Positions 36,067-45,567 are shown, numbered from the stretch's first letter. The stretch: DNA of 64,000 nt from an uncultured Acidobacteriota bacterium (GCA_903847975.1 CAINFC010000148.1:35293-99292); one strand, 5' to 3'. The notes: generated by a model from the letters alone, not told the origin. Translations and numbers: made by a program.

Positions 36067-37857
36067 CTACGGGGCTTTCCACCAGACACCGTCCGGCCCG
36101 AAATACTGCACCAGAATGGCGGCCAGTGCCTTTTCGAACGTCCCGGTCCAGCGGCTGGTGGCCGGCAGAGTCTGCAGGCCCAGCCCGAAAACCTGAGCCC
36201 GGCTGGCATGGCACTGCACGGCGCAGGAGCTCGGTTGCCCGCCCTTGGCCAGGTAGCCGGCATTGAGGCTCTTGGCCGGCGACATGGCATCCCAGGTGTG
36301 ACCGGCGACGTAATAGTCGTTGGTTCCCGGAATGGTGCCCTTGTAGGGCATATGGCAGCCGGTGCAGCGTGACAGCCCGAGTTCGCGCTCCGGTCCGAAA
36401 GGATGATGGGTATGAGCTTCCGTTACCTCGGCAATCTTTTTGATGTTGTCCTTGTACTTGGAAATCATCGTCTTGGTGAGGCTGGCAAACGGTCCGTATC
36501 CGGCATGACATGCCAGGCAGAGGGTGTTGTCGCGGTAGCTGGTGGCGATGCGCAGACTGGTGGTTCCCTCGGTAACCGTCAAACTGGTGCGGGTCTGGGA
36601 GGTGGCCACGTTGCGATGCAGGGTGTGGCAGGTCCAGCAGTTCATCTTTTCGTAGGGGTTGTTAAAGTGCATGGTCCCCTTCTTGATGGCTTCATTGAAC
36701 TGCGAGTGCGTACCCCGCCCGTTCCATCCGTCCGGATAGACGCTGAAATTCTCCGTGAAATAGGAATCCATGGAGCCGGTTCCCGGAATCCACTGCTGCC
36801 CCAGGGCTTCTTTATACGGCCAGCTGTAGAGCTTATTGGGTACCGACTTGATCCGGGAATGGCACTGGCCGCACAGGGCCAGCTGCTCGGCCTGCGGCAG
36901 ATTGGCCGGATTGACGATGCGCGCCTTGCGGTCGGTGTCGTTGCCGGCCAGCACGTGCAGGCCGCCCGGACCGTGGCAGGATTCGCACCCGATGTTCACG
37001 GTGTCATACTGCCCGTCGCCGTCGTAGTCGACAATATTCGGATCTTCGGAGTCATAGAGCACGGCGGGGTAGGGCTTGAAAACCGTCTCTCCCTTGTCGT
37101 TTTTGCCCAGGCTGCGGATACCGGACACATGACAGCCGACGCAGTTCTGGTCAAAGCTCTCCAGTCCGCTGCCCATGGCCTCCGCCGTAGTCATATCCTT
37201 CTTGATCTTCGGGACGTTTCCTTCATACACATCCTCGATCCCGTCCAAAACCCACTTGTTTCCATGACTCTCATACTGGATTCCAGCCAGATAGGTGGCA
37301 CCGGTTTTGCCGCTGGCCTGATCGTTAACCGGGATCTTGACGCCGTAGCGCTGAATCCAGTGTCCCTCGCGATCCATCTGCTGCCGAACCCAGAGAACCG
37401 GGAGATCGACATTGCTGATGGTTACGGTATATACGCCCTTTTTCACCGAGAGGACCGGAGCATTCGGCTTATAGGCGTCCAGAGCCGAGGATACGGTGTT
37501 GAAATCGAGACCGGCAATGAAATCGTCCACCTTCTGACCCAGGGTATTGGCCAGCACGCCTTTTTTCTTCACCAGAGTGTACTGAGCCATGGGGCGGATC
37601 AGGGCGAAGGAATGCTGCGTATCGTAGAAAGTGGCGGCATCCTCTTCGTGGCAGGCCATACAGAGCCGGCTGCCGACGAAATAATTCGTGCCGGCGGCCG
37701 TGGCACCGTACATTTCGACCATTCGGGAACGTACCTGTGGGCTCAGTTCCTGCTTGGCATAGGCACGCTTGGTTTCATGGGCGCTGACCAGGTCGCCGGC
37801 TATGGCAGAGCCGGTGAAGAGGAGAGCGACCAGAACAAGAAGCCATTTTTTCGTCAT
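36067..37857 (-). CDS. Secreted multiheme cytochrome c with eight predicted hemes
   Basis: 596 residues with a Sec signal peptide (KWLLVLVALLFTGSAIA). Heme sites in order are CMACH, CVGCH, CESCH, CGQCH, CWTCH, CLACH, CTGCH and a last CAVQCH with three residues between the cysteines. There is no membrane anchor after the signal, so the protein should be periplasmic or extracellular. No CxxCK heme of the nitrite-reductase type is present. A very good AAGGAGG precedes the ATG, and a hairpin terminator follows the stop, so the gene is a single transcription unit. Electron transfer is certain by type; the partner and whether it is an enzyme are not known. Confidence 0.9.
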   Translation of the reverse strand: MTKKWLLVLVALLFTGSAIAGDLVSAHETKRAYAKQELSPQVRSRMVEMYGATAAGTNYFVGSRLCMACHEEDAATFYDTQHSFALIRPMAQYTLVKKKGVLANTLGQKVDDFIAGLDFNTVSSALDAYKPNAPVLSVKKGVYTVTISNVDLPVLWVRQQMDREGHWIQRYGVKIPVNDQASGKTGATYLAGIQYESHGNKWVLDGIEDVYEGNVPKIKKDMTTAEAMGSGLESFDQNCVGCHVSGIRSLGKNDKGETVFKPYPAVLYDSEDPNIVDYDGDGQYDTVNIGCESCHGPGGLHVLAGNDTDRKARIVNPANLPQAEQLALCGQCHSRIKSVPNKLYSWPYKEALGQQWIPGTGSMDSYFTENFSVYPDGWNGRGTHSQFNEAIKKGTMHFNNPYEKMNCWTCHTLHRNVATSQTRTSLTVTEGTTSLRIATSYRDNTLCLACHAGYGPFASLTKTMISKYKDNIKKIAEVTEAHTHHPFGPERELGLSRCTGCHMPYKGTIPGTNDYYVAGHTWDAMSPAKSLNAGYLAKGGQPSSCAVQCHASRAQVFGLGLQTLPATSRWTGTFEKALAAILVQYFGPDGVWWKAP

Positions 37858-38143
37858 GTGAATAAATCCTCCTTATTACCCGGAAAATCCGGAGTGACTT
37901 GGGTAAAAAATATTAAAAAATGAAACGAGCGGGACAAAAAAACCGGGGCCGAACGAGGACCTTGGCTGTTTGTGATCATTGTGCTTCGCTTTTTCCGTCA
38001 AGGTATCAACAAGCGTATCACGACCTCCGGACCGTCCCCACTATTCGGGCTGATTGTAAATCAGCCTCTTGCGGCTTGTCAACCGCGTGGTAAATCCGCC
38101 CGGCGTCGGTTAGAATAAGCCGTTGGACCCGAGGATTATGCCA

Positions 38144-38857
38144 ATGCTGCACCCGTTTTTTTCCGTTTCGCTTCGCCGGCTGCTGCCCGCAGCCCTGGTC
38201 CGGCGCCTGGATCCTTTCGAGGCCTCCATCCAGGCCCTGGTGGAGAGAGCATCCCGGACCCTGCCGCCCGGCGGAAGACTGCTGGATGCCGGCGCCGGGG
38301 AGGCCCGGCACGCCTCCTGGTTCACCCACGGTTTCTACGTGCCGGTGGACTCCGGAGTCGGAGAAAAAGGATGGGATTATTCGAAGCTGGCCGCCATCGG
38401 CGATCTGCGCCATCTGCCCCTCCGGGGGCAGTCCATGGACGCCGTGCTTTGCGTGGTGACCCTGGAGCACGTTCCCGCGCCGGGCCTGGTCCTGGAAGAA
38501 TTTCATCGGGTGCTGCGCCCCGGCGGGGACCTCTGGCTGGTCACCCCTCTCCTGTGGGAAGAGCACCAGAAACCGCACGACTACTATCGCTACACTTCGG
38601 ACGGGCTCCGGCTTCTGCTGCAGTCCGGCCGGTTCGAAATCCGCTCCCTGCAGCCGGCCGGAGGCTTTTTCCAGGTGCTCGCCCGGCGCTGCATCGCCCT
38701 ACCGGGCTTTTTTCAGCAGGGCTGGCGATGGGTCCTCTTCCCCTTCCTGGCCCCTGTCTTTGGCCTGATCCTGCCGCTGCTGCTGGGAGCCATGGATCCG
38801 CTGGACCGCCAGCGGCACTACACCCTCGGACACCTCACCCATGCCGTCCGCCTCTGA
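38144..38857 (+). CDS. Class I SAM-dependent methyltransferase
   Basis: About 237 residues. SAM motif I is RLLDAGAGEARHASWF, AVLCVVTLEHVPAPG is motif II-like, and VLRPGGDLWLVTPLLWEEHQ is post-motif III. A hydrophobic C-terminal stretch (WVLFPFLAPVFGLILPLLLG) may place it at the membrane. I chose ATG 38144 because GAGG lies 9 bases upstream; a TTG at 38123 and an ATG at 38138 are possible. Its end overlaps the glycosyltransferase gene by 17 bases, so the three downstream genes are probably translated together. The substrate is probably a lipid-linked or glycan intermediate, by context only. Confidence 0.82.
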   Translation: MLHPFFSVSLRRLLPAALVRRLDPFEASIQALVERASRTLPPGGRLLDAGAGEARHASWFTHGFYVPVDSGVGEKGWDYSKLAAIGDLRHLPLRGQSMDAVLCVVTLEHVPAPGLVLEEFHRVLRPGGDLWLVTPLLWEEHQKPHDYYRYTSDGLRLLLQSGRFEIRSLQPAGGFFQVLARRCIALPGFFQQGWRWVLFPFLAPVFGLILPLLLGAMDPLDRQRHYTLGHLTHAVRL

Positions 38858-40508
38858 AAAGGAACTCCGGGCACCGGTTCCTCGCGCCCACCTGCTCTGT
38901 CTGCTTCTGATTTTCCTTGGCCAGGCGGCGGCCAATTACATCTGGCTGCAATCGGACCGGCAGCCGCCGCTCTGGGATATGGCCCTCCACCAGAGCATCG
39001 GGCTGCGCTACGGCGATATTTACGTGGGAAATGACAACCCCGGCACGGGTGGGTGGTGGGCCGTCAGCGGTGCCTACCCGCCTCTCTACCATCACCTCCT
39101 GGCCGCCGCCTTTCTGCTCGGGAGAGACAGCGACGCGGCCACCCTGGCCAATGTGCCGGCAACCCTCCTGTTGATATTCGGCACCTATCTTCTCGGACGG
39201 CGCTGGTTTTCGGCCCCTACCGGTCTCCTGGCAGCGCTGCTCCTGGTTTGCTTTCCCTACATGGCCTGGATTTCCAGGGAAACGGTGATCGACTATACCA
39301 TGGCTGCCCTGGTGCTCTGGACTCTGATCGCCCTGGAGGCCAGCGAAGGCTTTTCCCGAAAGGGCGCCTCGCTCTGGACCGGGGTACTCCTGGCGGGCTG
39401 CGCGCTGACCAAGTGGATTGCACCCTTTTTCCTGGCCCTGCCGGTCCTCATGGCCCGCTGCCGAAAGATGCCGGAAGTGGACCGGCAGGCAGACAATGCA
39501 GCCGGTTCCGCCGGTGCGGAATCTTTCGCGCCGGTCCTGCATCCCAGGACTGTGAACCTGGTGGATGCCATTCTGGCGGCCGGCGGGATTTCCCTGCTCT
39601 GGTATTTTCCCAAACTCCCGGAAATCATGGATTTTCTGCGGCGTAACACTGCCGTGGGAGCGGCGGAAGGGGAACCGCCTGTCTTCTCTCTGCAGAGCCT
39701 GGTCTACTATTTGCGCCTGGCGGAAGGCCAGCAACTGCACCTCCTGTTCAGTGCCATGGCCTTGGCAGGTTTTCTCTATGCATGGTTCCACCACCGGGAA
39801 AGTTTTTTCAAAATCCTGGGGTGGATAGCGAGCGGCTACGTCGTCCTGACCCTGCTGCGCACCAAGGATCCCCGATTCAGCCTCCCCTTGCTCCCGGCTC
39901 TGGCCGTTCTCGCTGTCTGCTGGATCGAGGGAATTCGCCCGAGCCTCCCGCGCCGGCTTTCCTATGCTTTTTTCGCGGCGGCCGCCATCGGGTCGTTCCT
40001 GCTGGCTTCCTTCGGCTGCCGCTATCTGCCCAGGGAAATCCTCCTGGCTGAAGGATATCAGGGCAGCTTCCGCTGGGACTGGAAGCTTTATTCCCAGGAC
40101 TATTTCGGCCTTCTCGGCGCACCTTCCGAAGTCCCCTGGCCGCAGCAGGAAATTCTGGAGCGCGTCGGCACCTCTCTCCCCGGCAACAGGCGCGGCAAGC
40201 TTGCCCTGGTTCCCGATTTCCCGCGGTTCAACCACGAGAACCTGCGCCTGGCAGCCCTCCTCGCAAAGCGGCCCATCGAGGTTCTTCGGCTCGGAAGCCT
40301 GCATGGCGGCGGAGAGGAAGCATTGCAGCAGTCGGATTTCATTCTCGTCTCCGAATCCGGGCAAGGCATGGAATGGTCTACGCGAGGAAGCCGTGAGGTG
40401 ACCCAGTATATTCTGGACCGCCCGGAGCGGTTCACAGTAGATTCTTTCTATACCCTGCCGGACGGAATTCACCTTCGGCTGTACCGCCGGAAGGAGCCGG
40501 CAAGATGA
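38841..40508 (+). CDS. GT-C (ArnT/PMT-like) membrane glycosyltransferase
   Basis: 555 residues with about ten hydrophobic helices in the first two thirds and a soluble C-terminal domain. The first loop after TM1 has PPLWDMALHQSIGLRYGDIY, with the acidic residue expected of lipid-phosphate-sugar GT-C enzymes; SGAYPPLYHHLLAAA follows, as in dolichyl-phosphate-mannose-type transferases. It would move a sugar from a lipid carrier to an acceptor outside the membrane. It overlaps its neighbours on both sides (17 bases with the methyltransferase, 4 bases with the next GT). Confidence 0.82.
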   Translation: MPSASEKELRAPVPRAHLLCLLLIFLGQAAANYIWLQSDRQPPLWDMALHQSIGLRYGDIYVGNDNPGTGGWWAVSGAYPPLYHHLLAAAFLLGRDSDAATLANVPATLLLIFGTYLLGRRWFSAPTGLLAALLLVCFPYMAWISRETVIDYTMAALVLWTLIALEASEGFSRKGASLWTGVLLAGCALTKWIAPFFLALPVLMARCRKMPEVDRQADNAAGSAGAESFAPVLHPRTVNLVDAILAAGGISLLWYFPKLPEIMDFLRRNTAVGAAEGEPPVFSLQSLVYYLRLAEGQQLHLLFSAMALAGFLYAWFHHRESFFKILGWIASGYVVLTLLRTKDPRFSLPLLPALAVLAVCWIEGIRPSLPRRLSYAFFAAAAIGSFLLASFGCRYLPREILLAEGYQGSFRWDWKLYSQDYFGLLGAPSEVPWPQQEILERVGTSLPGNRRGKLALVPDFPRFNHENLRLAALLAKRPIEVLRLGSLHGGGEEALQQSDFILVSESGQGMEWSTRGSREVTQYILDRPERFTVDSFYTLPDGIHLRLYRRKEPAR

Positions 40509-42652
40509 AGCCGACCCGGTCCTTTCCATGGATTGTGCCGGCCCTGCTGATGGGCCTGCAGATGGCACTGGTCCTGCCTTTCCTGGACCAGCCCTTTCAC
40601 ATGGACGATCCGATTTACCTGGACTACGGCCGCCACATCCTTCGGGATCCCCTTCATCCGCAGGATTTTCCCTACTGCTTCGAGGGAGCCTGTGCGGCGG
40701 ACATGGCGAGCCACAGCCATCCGCCCCTGAACGGTTACTGGGCGGCCATCGGCATGAAGCTGGCGGGAGCCGTAAAGCCCGCCCCATGGGCGATGCATGC
40801 CTGGTATCTGATTTTTCCCCTGCTCTTCGCCGGGTCGATGCTTTGCCTGGCGCGGCGGTTCACGGCAAACCCGATGCTGGCGGCACTTCTGGCGGTGGCC
40901 AGCCCGGCCGCCGTGGTCCTCTCCCACACCCTGATGGCCGACTTCCCCACTCTGGCTTTGTGGACCGCCGGAGTCGCCTTTTTCATTCGCGGATCCGACC
41001 ACCACAGCACGGCGTGGCTGGCCGTTTCCAGCCTCTGCCTGACGCTGGCCGCCTTCTGCTCCTACCCGGCCCTGCTGGCCGCCCTGCTCTGCCGGGTTTA
41101 TGCCGCCCTGCACCCCGGGAGCTCCCGGCTGTCGCGCCGGGTCCCGCTGCTGCCCTTTCTGTTCATGGCCGGGTGGATCGCTTATTCCTCGCTCTACTTC
41201 GGACGCTTTATTCTATCTGGTACCGTACAGTACGCCCTGCACCACAGCGGCTCCTTCTGGGGCGCGATGGGCGATAAGATCGTAGCGTTCCCTCTGCTTT
41301 TGGCGGGAACCCTCTGCATGCCCTGGATGATGGCTGCCCGGGCCGCAGCGCTGTGGAACGGACGGGCGGCCGCCCTGGCTCTCATGGTTTCCATGACCGT
41401 GGCGCAGCTGGCCGCCCCCGGCTACGCTCTTCCGGAAAAACTGCTGGTGATCGTTCTGTGCTGGCTCGGGCTGCTGATTCTGTTGTGCCTGATTCTGCGG
41501 GCGGCACGGATCCTTGGCCAGGTCTGGCACCCGTGCAGCTCCGGCACGGGATTGGCCGGACCCGGCGTGGCGGAAAAACTTTTCCCGTCAGGGTTCCATA
41601 TCCAGCTGCTTCCCCCCGAAAGCCTCGACATCCTTTTTCTGATGGTCTGGTTCGCATCTCATGCGGCTGCGGCCCTGTTTCTGTATACTTCCTCGTCGGC
41701 CCGCTACTTTCTGCCCCTGATACCCCCGCTGGCGCTGCTGGCGGCATCTTCCCTGCCGGCCGGCACCTTCCGCCCTTTTTTCCTGTGGACGGCACGGATC
41801 AGCGTGGCTTTCTCCGTCCTGGGGAGCTTCGCCCTATCCCTGGCCGACGCGCAGACCGCCTCCGTTTACCGGAGAATGGGCCAGGACCTGGGTAACGCAT
41901 TCGCCGGCTGGGAACCCAGGGTCCGCTTCGGTGGAGAATGGGGCTTCCGGTACGCTATGGAGTCGAACGGATTCCGGTCCTTCCCTTCCGCCGGACCCGG
42001 CTTATACGGAGGGGATTTCCTGGTGCTTCCCGAACAGGCCGTACCCTACGCCGTTCCCCCGGACACGGCGTCCATTGCCGAACCGGTTGCCGCCATCCGC
42101 TACATTCCGCGCTTCCCGCTGCGGCTGATGAGCCGCGAGTCGCACGCCGGCTTTTACAGCTCCGGCTGGGGCCTTCTGCCCTTCGGTTTTTCGCGGAGTC
42201 CCGCGGAAACGGTTTTCGTCCGCCAGGTCAACCGGGCGGCGGAAACCCTTCCGGAAGCGCAATCGGACTGCTCCTCCATCCGGGAGATCCGCCCTGTTCC
42301 TGCCCCGCAGGGCGGCATCGATCTCCTCTTTCCCGGCCGCTGCAGCCTGTCGATTCCCCTGGGCAAGGCGCCCCCTTCCCGCATCCGGTTTTATCTGCCG
42401 GCCGACGACAGCCACCCGTCATGGGGCTTCCGGCTGGAGGCTTTCCTGGAAAGTAAGGCGAAAGAAATTCCGCTCGACGCCCGTTTCCTCCAGGGAGAGG
42501 AAGTCCGGCTGGAGCTGCCCGCCACCTCCGAAGGCGATTTTTTAAGGATCGGCTGCCAGGCCGGTCCCGGCCAGGGGCGGCCATGGGTGGTGCGGAATCT
42601 GGTCAGGATTCCCTCGGGATTCCGAGTGCCGGAGGTAGTCCATGTTCCCTAA
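40505..42652 (+). CDS. Second GT-C (PMT-like) membrane glycosyltransferase
   Basis: 715 residues. About eleven hydrophobic helices are followed by a soluble C-terminal region from about residue 420 on. The first periplasmic loop holds PFHMDDPIYLDYGRHIL, a DD pair typical of catalytic acidic residues, and later SHSHPPLNGYWAA, matching the PP-Y/N pattern of the first enzyme. The start ATGA overlaps the preceding stop by 4 bases. Two such enzymes plus a methyltransferase in one unit suggest decoration of a cell-surface glycan, lipid or protein; the acceptor is unknown. Confidence 0.82.
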   Translation: MKPTRSFPWIVPALLMGLQMALVLPFLDQPFHMDDPIYLDYGRHILRDPLHPQDFPYCFEGACAADMASHSHPPLNGYWAAIGMKLAGAVKPAPWAMHAWYLIFPLLFAGSMLCLARRFTANPMLAALLAVASPAAVVLSHTLMADFPTLALWTAGVAFFIRGSDHHSTAWLAVSSLCLTLAAFCSYPALLAALLCRVYAALHPGSSRLSRRVPLLPFLFMAGWIAYSSLYFGRFILSGTVQYALHHSGSFWGAMGDKIVAFPLLLAGTLCMPWMMAARAAALWNGRAAALALMVSMTVAQLAAPGYALPEKLLVIVLCWLGLLILLCLILRAARILGQVWHPCSSGTGLAGPGVAEKLFPSGFHIQLLPPESLDILFLMVWFASHAAAALFLYTSSSARYFLPLIPPLALLAASSLPAGTFRPFFLWTARISVAFSVLGSFALSLADAQTASVYRRMGQDLGNAFAGWEPRVRFGGEWGFRYAMESNGFRSFPSAGPGLYGGDFLVLPEQAVPYAVPPDTASIAEPVAAIRYIPRFPLRLMSRESHAGFYSSGWGLLPFGFSRSPAETVFVRQVNRAAETLPEAQSDCSSIREIRPVPAPQGGIDLLFPGRCSLSIPLGKAPPSRIRFYLPADDSHPSWGFRLEAFLESKAKEIPLDARFLQGEEVRLELPATSEGDFLRIGCQAGPGQGRPWVVRNLVRIPSGFRVPEVVHVP

Positions 42653-43160
42653 AAGTCCCCTTTGGGTATTGGGAGGCATGCTGCTGATGGGATCCTGCCG
42701 GATCCCGGAACCCGGATCCTCCCGGAAGGAAGTGCCGGACCTGCTGCAGGAAGCCCGCAGACAAGAAGCCGGCGAAGCCGGCCAGGCCGGACGGACACAC
42801 TTCCTTTTCCCCTTCAGCCGTGACGGGATCCGGCGCGAAGCCCTGGTGCTCACTCCCGGCGCCGTGTGGGAGGCGAATCCGCAATCCCTGTCCGCTTCCA
42901 GCCCCCTGCGCATCTGGGTGGGCATGCCGTTCCAGATCGGGGACGGCGCCGAGCTTTCCGTGGAAACCGTGCGGGCCGGACAGCCCGGCGGCATGATCCG
43001 GATGCCGCTGAACCCGGTGCATAACCGGGGGGACCGGCAGTGGCATCTGCTGCAAATGCCTTTCGCTCCGGACACCACCCTGATCCGGTTCCGGGTTTCC
43101 GCCGGACCCTCCGGAGACAGCACCGGCGACTGGGTTGGCCTGGCCCCCTGGCTGCCCTGA
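42642..43160 (+). CDS. Putative lipoprotein in the glycosyltransferase unit
   Basis: 172 residues. A short hydrophobic leader ends in LLMGSC, a plausible lipobox with Cys at about residue 19. The rest is a hydrophilic beta-rich domain (HFLFPFSRDGIRREALVL, LRIWVGMPFQIGDGAELSV, LIRFRVSAGPSGDSTGD). It overlaps the second GT gene by 11 bases, so coupling is likely. The mature domain resembles the soluble C-terminal end of that GT in its strand pattern (both handle terms like GxxLxIPLGK), which is only a weak impression. No family is recognised. Confidence 0.65.
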   Translation: MFPKSPLWVLGGMLLMGSCRIPEPGSSRKEVPDLLQEARRQEAGEAGQAGRTHFLFPFSRDGIRREALVLTPGAVWEANPQSLSASSPLRIWVGMPFQIGDGAELSVETVRAGQPGGMIRMPLNPVHNRGDRQWHLLQMPFAPDTTLIRFRVSAGPSGDSTGDWVGLAPWLP

Positions 43161-43274
43161 CGGGATTCGCCGGGCCGACCCTGGCCGGCGGAAAACATGG
43201 CATAATTAGCTTGAATATTTTGGGGTAGCAGAAGGTATCTGGATCGGAACAATATTCGACGAGGGGGGAACCGT

Positions 43275-43664
43275 ATGGAGGAAAGAAAATTCAAGGGAGC
43301 CGGCGGAACCCAGGGAGGGGTCGGTTCTTTCTTTTTGGGACTTCTTCTGGCCTCGGTGGGCCTCTACCTTCTATTCCAGCAGGTCCAGGTGACCAGCGGC
43401 TTCTGGCAGATGTACGGCATGAACACCTTCGGCCTGACGCTCCTGCCTCTGCTGATCGGAGTGGGCATGATTTTTTTCAACGGCCGATCGATGCTGGGCT
43501 GGGCGCTGCTGATCATCGGCCTGGCGATTATACTGGCCGGGATTCTGATGCACATGGACATTTATTTCCGTCCCACCAGCCTGTTCAACACCCTCATCAT
43601 GCTGGGGCTGCTGGCCGGCGGATTCGGGCTGATTTTCCGTTCCTTGAAATCGGCGGAAAAATAA
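43275..43664 (+). CDS. Small four-helix membrane protein (LiaI/DUF5668-like)
   Basis: 129 residues with a short charged N-terminus and four hydrophobic segments (FFLGLLLASVGLYLLF, FGLTLLPLLIGVGMIFF, WALLIIGLAIILAGILM, LIMLGLLAGGFGLIF). It looks like the cell-envelope helical bundles of the LiaI/LiaF transmembrane type. GAGGGGGG precedes ATG 43275. It stands 114 bases after the lipoprotein and 25 bases before the HAD gene. Function unknown. Confidence 0.7.
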   Translation: MEERKFKGAGGTQGGVGSFFLGLLLASVGLYLLFQQVQVTSGFWQMYGMNTFGLTLLPLLIGVGMIFFNGRSMLGWALLIIGLAIILAGILMHMDIYFRPTSLFNTLIMLGLLAGGFGLIFRSLKSAEK

Positions 43665-43689
43665 CCTCCCGCCGGCGATCGATGCCAAG

Positions 43690-44472
43690 ATGAATTCGCG
43701 TCCTGAATTGCTGGCCCTGGATTTCGACGGCGTTCTCTGCGACGGAATGCAGGAGTATTTTCACACTGCCTGGCGGGTTTACCGGAAAGTCTGGGAAGAA
43801 AAAGGGGAAGCCCCCCCGGCCGGACTGGCGGAGCGCTTTGCGCGGCTCCGGCCGGTGATCGAATCGGGCTGGGAGATGGCCCTGCTGCTCCGCGCCATCC
43901 TCCTGGGTTACACGGAAGAGGAGCTCTTCGCCGACTGGATCGCGGCCGCGGAAAAGATCCTGCAGCAGGACGGCCTGACCCCCGGCGACCTGGGTCCGCT
44001 GCTCAATACCGACCGGGACGCGCAGATCCGGGAGAACCTGGATGCCTGGCTGTCGCGGAACCGCTTTTATCCGGGGGTCATCGGCAGGCTGCGCTCCTGC
44101 CTGGATGCCGGAACGCAGCTGCGCATCGTCACCACCAAGGAAGAGCGCTATACCCGACGGCTCCTGGAGAGGGAAGGAATCGACCTGGCCGGAGACTGGA
44201 TCGTGGGGCGCAGCGCCAAACGAGCCAAGCATGAAACCCTGCGCCGGTACCGGCATGAGCTCGGGAGCAGCGCCGGAATCTGGTTTGTGGAAGATCGGCT
44301 GGCCACGCTGCAGGAAGTTCGCCGGCAGGCGGATCTCGAAGGGGTGCGCCTCTTCCTGGCCGACTGGGGTTACAACACGCCGGAAGAAAGGGAGGCGGCC
44401 TGTTCGCAGAGCGGCATCCGGCTCGTCTCTCTCGGCACCTTCCTGGGCGATTTTTCCGGATGGCTCCCCTGA
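43690..44472 (+). CDS. HAD-superfamily hydrolase
   Basis: 260 residues. Motif I is LALDFDGVLCDG (nucleophile Asp and acid Asp), motif II is the Thr in RIVTTKEERY, and the lysine and acidic motifs fall in KRAKHETLRRY and IWFVEDRLATLQ. A helical cap covers about 40-135. It is a phosphatase-like enzyme; the substrate cannot be told. It overlaps murB by 13 bases, so the two are translationally linked. A link to cell-wall precursors is possible but unproven. Confidence 0.85.
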   Translation: MNSRPELLALDFDGVLCDGMQEYFHTAWRVYRKVWEEKGEAPPAGLAERFARLRPVIESGWEMALLLRAILLGYTEEELFADWIAAAEKILQQDGLTPGDLGPLLNTDRDAQIRENLDAWLSRNRFYPGVIGRLRSCLDAGTQLRIVTTKEERYTRRLLEREGIDLAGDWIVGRSAKRAKHETLRRYRHELGSSAGIWFVEDRLATLQEVRRQADLEGVRLFLADWGYNTPEEREAACSQSGIRLVSLGTFLGDFSGWLP

Positions 44473-45467
44473 ATCCGCTGGAAGAATTGCACCGGCAGCT
44501 CTCTGCCCTGCCCCGTCTCGAGCTGCAGAAAGAAGCCCCTTTGCACGCCCTCACCCGCTTCGCCCTGGGGGGACCGGCGGCTCTTCTGCTCCGCACCGCG
44601 GACGAAGAGACTCTGTTCCGCGCCCTCCAGGCTATCCGGGATTACCGCGTTCCTCTTTTCATCCTGGGGGGCGGCACCAACCTGGTGGTGTCCGACCGGG
44701 GCTTTCGCGGCGCGGTGATTTCCTGGCAGGCGGAGGCCACGGAGCGCCAGGGGCCCGAGCGGACCGCGGATGCCGGGATTCCGCTGCAGCGCCTGGTGGA
44801 AGAATGCCTGGAGGACGGGCTGGCCGGCCTGGAGTCGCTCGCCGGGATACCCGGCACGCTGGGCGGCGCGGTCTTCGGAAATGCCGGGGCCTACGGCAGC
44901 ACCATCGGGGAAAGAGTCCTGGAGGTCGGCACCATGGAGGCCGGGGGACCGGGGCGATGGAGCCGCGCCGAATGCGGCTTCGCCTACCGCCACAGCCGTT
45001 TCAAAAGCCGGCCGGGCTGCGTGTTGACCCGCGTCCGGCTCCGCCTGGAGCCGGCCTGCGGGAAGGAGCCTCGCGAGCAGGCTGAAAAAATTATTCGGCT
45101 GCGGCGCGAAAAATTCCCGGACGATATGCGCTGTGCCGGAAGCATTTTCAAAAACCTCCTGGCCGCCAACCTGACCCCGGACACCCTGGCCGCGGTTCCG
45201 CCGGAAATCATCCGCGAAGGAAAAATACCGGCGGCCTGGTTCCTGGAAAAAGCCGGAGCCAGAGGACTTGGCCGCGGAGCCCTGCAGGTGGCCGCTTATC
45301 ACGCCAACCTGGTCTATAACCGGGGGGGAGGAACCGCGGCGGACCTGGCCGCCCTCATTCGCCATCTGAAGCAAAGGGTCCGGGACCTCTTCGGACTGGA
45401 GCTGGAAGAAGAAGTCCGCTACGTGGGGGATTTCCCGGCCGGGGAGAGTTCCGCTCCCACGGCGTAG
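44460..45467 (+). CDS. murB: UDP-N-acetylenolpyruvoylglucosamine reductase
   Basis: 335 residues, FAD-dependent, reducing UDP-GlcNAc-enolpyruvate to UDP-MurNAc in peptidoglycan synthesis. FAD-binding motifs: HALTRFALGGPA, FILGGGTNLVVSDRG and SLAGIPGTLGGAVFGNAGAY. The catalytic Ser228 is in CAGSIFKN, and ISO-type ends are LEKAGARGLGRGALQV and HANLVYNRG. The ATG at 44460 overlaps the HAD gene. It is not in a mur/fts cluster, unlike the common arrangement. Confidence 0.93.
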   Translation: MAPLNPLEELHRQLSALPRLELQKEAPLHALTRFALGGPAALLLRTADEETLFRALQAIRDYRVPLFILGGGTNLVVSDRGFRGAVISWQAEATERQGPERTADAGIPLQRLVEECLEDGLAGLESLAGIPGTLGGAVFGNAGAYGSTIGERVLEVGTMEAGGPGRWSRAECGFAYRHSRFKSRPGCVLTRVRLRLEPACGKEPREQAEKIIRLRREKFPDDMRCAGSIFKNLLAANLTPDTLAAVPPEIIREGKIPAAWFLEKAGARGLGRGALQVAAYHANLVYNRGGGTAADLAALIRHLKQRVRDLFGLELEEEVRYVGDFPAGESSAPTA

Positions 45468-45473
45468 CTTCTA

Positions 45474-45502
45474 TTTTTTCCGGCTCCGGATTGCTGTATA
45501 AT
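45474..45502 (+). promoter_or_regulatory. Possible promoter before the aldose-epimerase-like gene
   Basis: A perfect TATAAT at 45497-45502 preceded by TG, about 65 bases before ATG 45568. The -35 region (about 45474-45479, within ATTTTTTCC) is poor. It may separate the murB unit from the sugar-related genes that follow. Confidence 0.3.
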
Positions 45503-45567
45503 TGCCGCTGGATCCGCAGTCAATAAGAACTTTTCCTACCATTTTTATTTTAGGCGAGAACGATACC

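Noticed and set aside
37960..38010. CRP/FNR-like operator upstream of the cytochrome gene (TGTGATCATTGTGC)
   Set aside because: Only one half-site is good and the second half does not match; too weak to report as an operator.
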